Of a stretch of 11,507 nucleotides of DNA, positions 7,732-11,507 are shown in pieces; the first letter of the stretch is position 1; every line of letters starts with the position of its first letter. The notes under the pieces were generated by a model. It searched no databases. It saw nothing but the letters and a program-made list of their open reading frames with translations, and was not told the DNA's origin. The stretch comes from Mariprofundus sp. Its GTDB lineage: Bacteria; Pseudomonadota; Zetaproteobacteria; Mariprofundales; Mariprofundaceae. Made by a program: the position numbers and the translations under genes. The stretch lies in NCBI GenBank assembly GCA_030951095.1, contig JAUZQI010000052.1, positions 1-11,507 on the forward strand, in the 5' to 3' direction.

Positions 7732-10700
7732 TTCTGAGTCACGGCCTTGCCGAACAGACGCTGCATCAGATGCTTGATATCCAGTGCGATGCCAAGCGCA
7801 GCCGGAACCGAAAACAGCGTGATGACGGTGGAGAACATTAGCCCCCACGACAAAGCCAGCGCCATGGGTGCTACAAAGGGATCGAAGCCGCCCCAGCCAT
7901 AGGCGGTGGGCAGGAGACCGACGACGGTGGTGATCGCCGTCAACAATACAGCTCTGAGACGGCGTTTGCCGCTTTCCAGTATTGCTTCTCGCCATGGTAC
8001 GCCTTCGTTGATCAGGCGCTGGATAAATACGGCCATCACCAGCGATGCGTTGACGACCACGCCGGTCAGGGCGACAAAGCCCATCATCGCCATAAATGAA
8101 ATCGGTGCGCCATGCAGGAAAAAGCCGACAATAATACCGATCACCCCGAACGGGATGGCCAGCATCACCAGAATCGGGTAGCCGATGCGGTTAAACTGGA
8201 TGGCCAGAATAGCGAAAATGCCGAGCAGGGCGAAGACAAAGCTGAAAATTAATCCGCGCACCGATTCCTGTGTTTTCTCCTCTTCGCCGCCCAGATGGAC
8301 GCGCACCTTGCCTGCATCATCGCCCATCCATTCGCTGCGATGTTGTTGTACCAGCGCATTGAGTTGCTTGGAGTTCATGTCAGTATGATTCACTTCAGCA
8401 GAAACGTTGATCACACGTTTGCCATCTTTGTGGCGAATGCTGCTGGTTCCCTCCCGATTCTCCAGTTTGGCGATGCGGAATAACGGCACCAGCCCGCCGC
8501 GCGCATTGGGGATTTCCAGTTTCATCAAGGTATCGAGATCACGCTGCGCCTGATCGGGATAGCGGATGGTGACATCGATTTCTTCCTTGCCGCGTTTGAT
8601 GGTGGATACGCGTAAACCATCGAAGGCGGCGCGAATATGACTGCCGGCGGTGGCCAGATCGACGCCGGCATACGCGGCCAGTTTACGATCCATGACGATG
8701 CGAATTTCAGGGTCACCCGGTTCCAGATCACTCTCAATGGCATAAACGCCCTTGACCGTCGCCAGCATGTTTATTAACCGTTTGGCGACTCGGGTCATGC
8801 CCTCTTCATCGTCGCCGGTGAGTTCCACCTGCAGGGCGCGACCAACCGGCGGCCCCGGTTTTTGCATGGCGAAACTGATATCCATATCCGGGAACAGCGG
8901 CGGAATTTCTTTTTCCAGTACGTTCATCACCGTATAGGCATTGGTTGTGCGCTGGGTGAACGGAATCAGGATAACGCGCTCGAAGCCGAAACGATCACCA
9001 ACCTGTTTCAGCGCTTCGCGCTGGTCAGCGCTGTTTTCACCGGCGATCATGGTGGTGGTTTCCAGTAGCGCAGGGTCGATACGCTTACGTACTTCAACAT
9101 CCAGTGTTTTCAACTGATCGCGCATGCTTTCCAGCGTGGTGCCGGTAGGCATGGCGACGCGCAAATAAAAGGTCGATTCAGCACCGGAGGGGAATAGCTG
9201 GAATTTCATCGTGCTGGCTAGCATGACCGTAGCTAACAGGCCGCAAATGGTCAGTAGGATGGTCAGGTAACGCAGCTTGACGGCCTTGTGCAGAAACCAG
9301 ACATAAATGTTGGAAATCCAGGTGAACAGGATGCGTTCTTTGGGGTGTTTGTTGGCATTGGCTACATCGCGGATGTGATTGGGCAGAATAAAAATCGCTT
9401 CAAACCATGAGAAGCCCAGCAGTACAATCACCACGACCGGGATGGAATACACGAATTTCCCGATAATACCGTCCATATACATCAGTGGCAGGAAAGCCAC
9501 GATGGTGGTAAGCACGGTGGCCGTGACCGGGCCAATTAATTCATAGGTACCTTCAATGGCGGCCTGTTCGGGGCTAAGGCCACGTTCCATATGGTAGGTG
9601 GCGTTTTCACCGATAATGATGGCATCGTCCACCATCAGGCCGAGCACCATAATAAAGCCGAACATCACCAATAGATTCAGGGTGACGCCGGCCATGTACA
9701 ACACAGCGATGCCGGAGAAGAAAATAACCGGCAATCCCCATGCCGTCGTTAGCGCCACGGCGGGACGCAGGAATAATAGCAGCAGCGCCAGCACCAGAAC
9801 CAGTCCGATAGCGCCGTTATTGGTCAGCACACCCAGCCTTAAACGGGTGATGGTGGATAAATCGTTGTAGATGCTGACATGCACGTTGTTACCGTAGGTT
9901 TTCGGTACGGTGGCCAGATAGGCACGCACTTTGTCGACCAGTTTGATAATATCAGCAGCGCCCTTTTTGACGACGATCATATTGATAGCCGGATCACCGC
10001 GCGCGCCGACATAGCGGTACGGGCGTTCCAGCGTTTCATTGACATCGGCCACGTCTTTCAGATACAGCGCCTGACCGCGTTCATTGGCGCGCAAGACCAG
10101 ATTGCCGGCATCTTCGGCGGAGGCGAATTCACCGGTGATACGAATAATCCGTTGCCCGTCGGCAGCTTTCAGGCGACCGCCCGGCGCATTGATATTCCAG
10201 CCCCGAATCAGGGCGGCGATATCGTTAATGGAGACTCTGTGCCGCCGCATTTTTGCGGGATCAAGTACAATGCGAATCTCCTCTTTGCGGTCGCCCTGCA
10301 CAAAGACTCTGGCGACGCCGTCAATATTGCGCACATCATCCTCAATATGACTGCTCAGGCGTTTGAGTTCCAGGGGCTGGAAATCACCAAAAATTGAAAA
10401 TGTCAGCACCGGTGCCTGCTCCGATTTGACTTCCATAATGACCGGGTCGGCAGGCAGGTCCACAGGCAGGTCGGCGCGATTGATGGCCTGCTGAATATCC
10501 GAAACCAGTCGGGAGCGATCTCTGAAATTCGGATCGACTTCAACGGTGATTTGCATGTTGCCGGAAAATGCCGTGGAGCGAATGGCATTGATGCCGTCCA
10601 CACCCTTCATTTCCTGCTCAATCGGCGTCACCAGTAAACGCTCGACTTCGCGTGGCGCGGCACCCGGATAGGCGCCGGTGATGGCAATGACATCGAAATT

Positions 10701-10823
10701 AATGCTGGGGAACGCCTCGCGCTGCATATGCATGCCGGCGTACAATCCGCCCACCAGCAGCATGATGGAGGTCAGGTTCACCAACACCCCACGCTGCACA
10801 AAAAATGCAATCACCTGCTTCAT
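7728..10823 (-). CDS. RND-family efflux permease (inner membrane)
   Basis: 1031-residue proton-driven exporter of the AcrB/hydrophobe-amphiphile efflux class. The RND layout is complete: TM1 (about 12-31), a large periplasmic loop, TM2-TM6 (about 336-480), TM7 (about 518-537), a second large periplasmic loop (about 540-855) and TM8-TM12 (about 858-1010). The TM4 proton-relay pair Asp399-Asp400 is present in GLMVDDAIIIGEN. In TM10 the AcrB-type lysine is replaced: the sequence is GVVVNASLVM (921-930) where AcrB has GLSAKNAILI. From memory, Asn here is seen in other RND branches such as SwrC-like proteins. Substrate cannot be told from sequence. The ATG is 2 bp after the tolC-like stop with no clear Shine-Dalgarno, so it is probably translationally coupled. 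A pump also needs a membrane-fusion protein, which must be outside the window. Confidence 0.95.
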   Translation of the reverse strand: MKQVIAFFVQRGVLVNLTSIMLLVGGLYAGMHMQREAFPSINFDVIAITGAYPGAAPREVERLLVTPIEQEMKGVDGINAIRSTAFSGNMQITVEVDPNFRDRSRLVSDIQQAINRADLPVDLPADPVIMEVKSEQAPVLTFSIFGDFQPLELKRLSSHIEDDVRNIDGVARVFVQGDRKEEIRIVLDPAKMRRHRVSINDIAALIRGWNINAPGGRLKAADGQRIIRITGEFASAEDAGNLVLRANERGQALYLKDVADVNETLERPYRYVGARGDPAINMIVVKKGAADIIKLVDKVRAYLATVPKTYGNNVHVSIYNDLSTITRLRLGVLTNNGAIGLVLVLALLLLFLRPAVALTTAWGLPVIFFSGIAVLYMAGVTLNLLVMFGFIMVLGLMVDDAIIIGENATYHMERGLSPEQAAIEGTYELIGPVTATVLTTIVAFLPLMYMDGIIGKFVYSIPVVVIVLLGFSWFEAIFILPNHIRDVANANKHPKERILFTWISNIYVWFLHKAVKLRYLTILLTICGLLATVMLASTMKFQLFPSGAESTFYLRVAMPTGTTLESMRDQLKTLDVEVRKRIDPALLETTTMIAGENSADQREALKQVGDRFGFERVILIPFTQRTTNAYTVMNVLEKEIPPLFPDMDISFAMQKPGPPVGRALQVELTGDDEEGMTRVAKRLINMLATVKGVYAIESDLEPGDPEIRIVMDRKLAAYAGVDLATAGSHIRAAFDGLRVSTIKRGKEEIDVTIRYPDQAQRDLDTLMKLEIPNARGGLVPLFRIAKLENREGTSSIRHKDGKRVINVSAEVNHTDMNSKQLNALVQQHRSEWMGDDAGKVRVHLGGEEEKTQESVRGLIFSFVFALLGIFAILAIQFNRIGYPILVMLAIPFGVIGIIVGFFLHGAPISFMAMMGFVALTGVVVNASLVMAVFIQRLINEGVPWREAILESGKRRLRAVLLTAITTVVGLLPTAYGWGGFDPFVAPMALALSWGLMFSTVITLFSVPAALGIALDIKHLMQRLFGKAVTQN

Positions 10824-10825
10824 GG

Positions 10826-11507
10826 TCAGGGCATATCGGTGGTTGTTCGTGCGTGTTGCGCGGCATCGGTCTGATAAATGCCAAGATCATAAAGCAGCCG
10901 ACCCTGCGCCCATGCCATCTGTTGTTCAGCCAGTTCAATGGTCAGTTGTTGCAACTGCGCATTCAGGGCGGCATTGCGTAATTCCCCCTCAAACTGCACC
11001 ACGGTGGCCGTATCCGAACGACCCTGCCGATAGCGGTTCATTTCGGCATTGAATTTTTGGTGCTCTGCCTTCACCTGTTTTTTAGCCAGTTCCAGCGTCG
11101 GTGTACCCGAGAGTATGGCAATTTTGGCAGCCGAAATATCATCCGTAATTTGTTTTAGAGCGCTGATGCGCAAGGCCTCGATACGCTGGCGTTGCAGTTC
11201 GGCTTTGCGAATGGCGGCGTTCGCAGTATTGCGACCCAGCGGATCGGACAGCTCCAATGAAAGTGATGCAAAATGATCATGGGTAGAAAATCCGGCTGCG
11301 GCGGCGGGCAAGGGGGTTTTGTCTAGCGCACGTGTGCCTAGTTGGGCGACCAGATCCAACTGCAGTTGATCCGTATCGCGGGCAATGGCCAGTTGGGCGT
11401 CGGCAGCCTGCATTGGTGTGGCTAATACCTGCACCACGGGGCGCAAGTGTACTGCTTGTTTAACCGCAGTATTGATGGTGGGCGTGGTTCGGGGGGGCTG
11501 GTTGCCG
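10826..11507 (-). CDS. TolC-like outer-membrane efflux protein (C-terminal part)
   Basis: The frame is open to the window edge, giving the last 226 residues. The visible part contains a predicted beta segment (HDHFASLSLELSDPLGRN), followed by long heptad-like helices rich in Ala, Gln, Lys and Glu (about 85-200 of the visible part). It ends in QQMAWAQGRLLYDLGIY, a typical end of the TolC helical barrel second repeat. A TTG at 11446 could be read as a start but lies inside helix sequence, and the frame continues upstream without a stop, so it is not the real one. The product would form the outer-membrane exit duct for the RND pump encoded immediately downstream. The gene probably follows a membrane-fusion protein gene further upstream. 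Confidence 0.88.
   Translation of the reverse strand, partial: GNQPPRTTPTINTAVKQAVHLRPVVQVLATPMQAADAQLAIARDTDQLQLDLVAQLGTRALDKTPLPAAAAGFSTHDHFASLSLELSDPLGRNTANAAIRKAELQRQRIEALRISALKQITDDISAAKIAILSGTPTLELAKKQVKAEHQKFNAEMNRYRQGRSDTATVVQFEGELRNAALNAQLQQLTIELAEQQMAWAQGRLLYDLGIYQTDAAQHARTTTDMP

Noticed and set aside
9879..10397. Long plus-strand open frames antisense to the RND gene (likewise 6561-7091 over folE and 843-1247 over the sigma factor)
   Set aside because: They lie wholly inside well-supported genes on the other strand, show no recognisable domains and lack good ribosome sites.

Overview
The window comes from a proteobacterial chromosome, most likely a beta- or gammaproteobacterium. 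This rests on the sigma-32-type factor, the RseC plus DegP/MucD pair, NAD-dependent LigA with its zinc finger and BRCT domain, and the Zn-type FolE. Base composition is moderate. Three genes appear to start on non-ATG codons (TTG for the sigma factor and degP, GTG for folE), each behind a usable Shine-Dalgarno sequence. I do not name a genus.

Positions 1-394 look like the edge of acquired DNA. The 5' end of an IS5-like element (transposase reading out of the window to the left) is followed by about 220 bp with only a small doubtful open frame. Then comes the 3' part of a tRNA-Arg(CCU) gene, from the end of the D-arm to the encoded CCA, with no matching 5' half. This is the usual footprint of a tRNA-targeting integrative element. 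A strong hairpin that can terminate in both directions separates it from the first chromosomal gene.

Positions 462-6158 form one tightly packed minus-strand cluster. In transcription order it is rseC, degP/mucD, a small glutaredoxin, a TlpA-like thioredoxin, ligA and a divergent rpoH-like sigma factor. The grx/tlpA and tlpA/ligA junctions are ATGA overlaps. The cluster joins envelope quality control (RseC, DegP), thiol redox (glutaredoxin, TlpA), DNA ligation and a heat-shock-type sigma factor, without the rpoE-rseA-rseB genes that often sit beside rseC. The tlpA frame is broken by one in-frame TAA immediately after its conserved proline, and the rest of the frame is intact.

Positions 6159-6449 are intergenic and hold a 63-bp element: two perfect 15-bp inverted arms flanked by CACA on both sides. 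folE (minus) and a CobC-like histidine phosphatase (plus) follow, diverging from a 94-bp gap. The phosphatase ends convergently with the next gene, with a 4-bp overlap of the stop codons.

Positions 7728-11507 hold a minus-strand efflux operon: a TolC-like outer-membrane protein (N-terminal part outside the window) and, 2 bp downstream, a complete 1031-residue RND permease. No membrane-fusion protein lies between them. I found no CRISPR array, rRNA or phage module. Most of the window is ordinary chromosome. The points worth a second look are the island boundary, the broken tlpA, the 63-bp repeat element and the sigma factor with its unusual operon.
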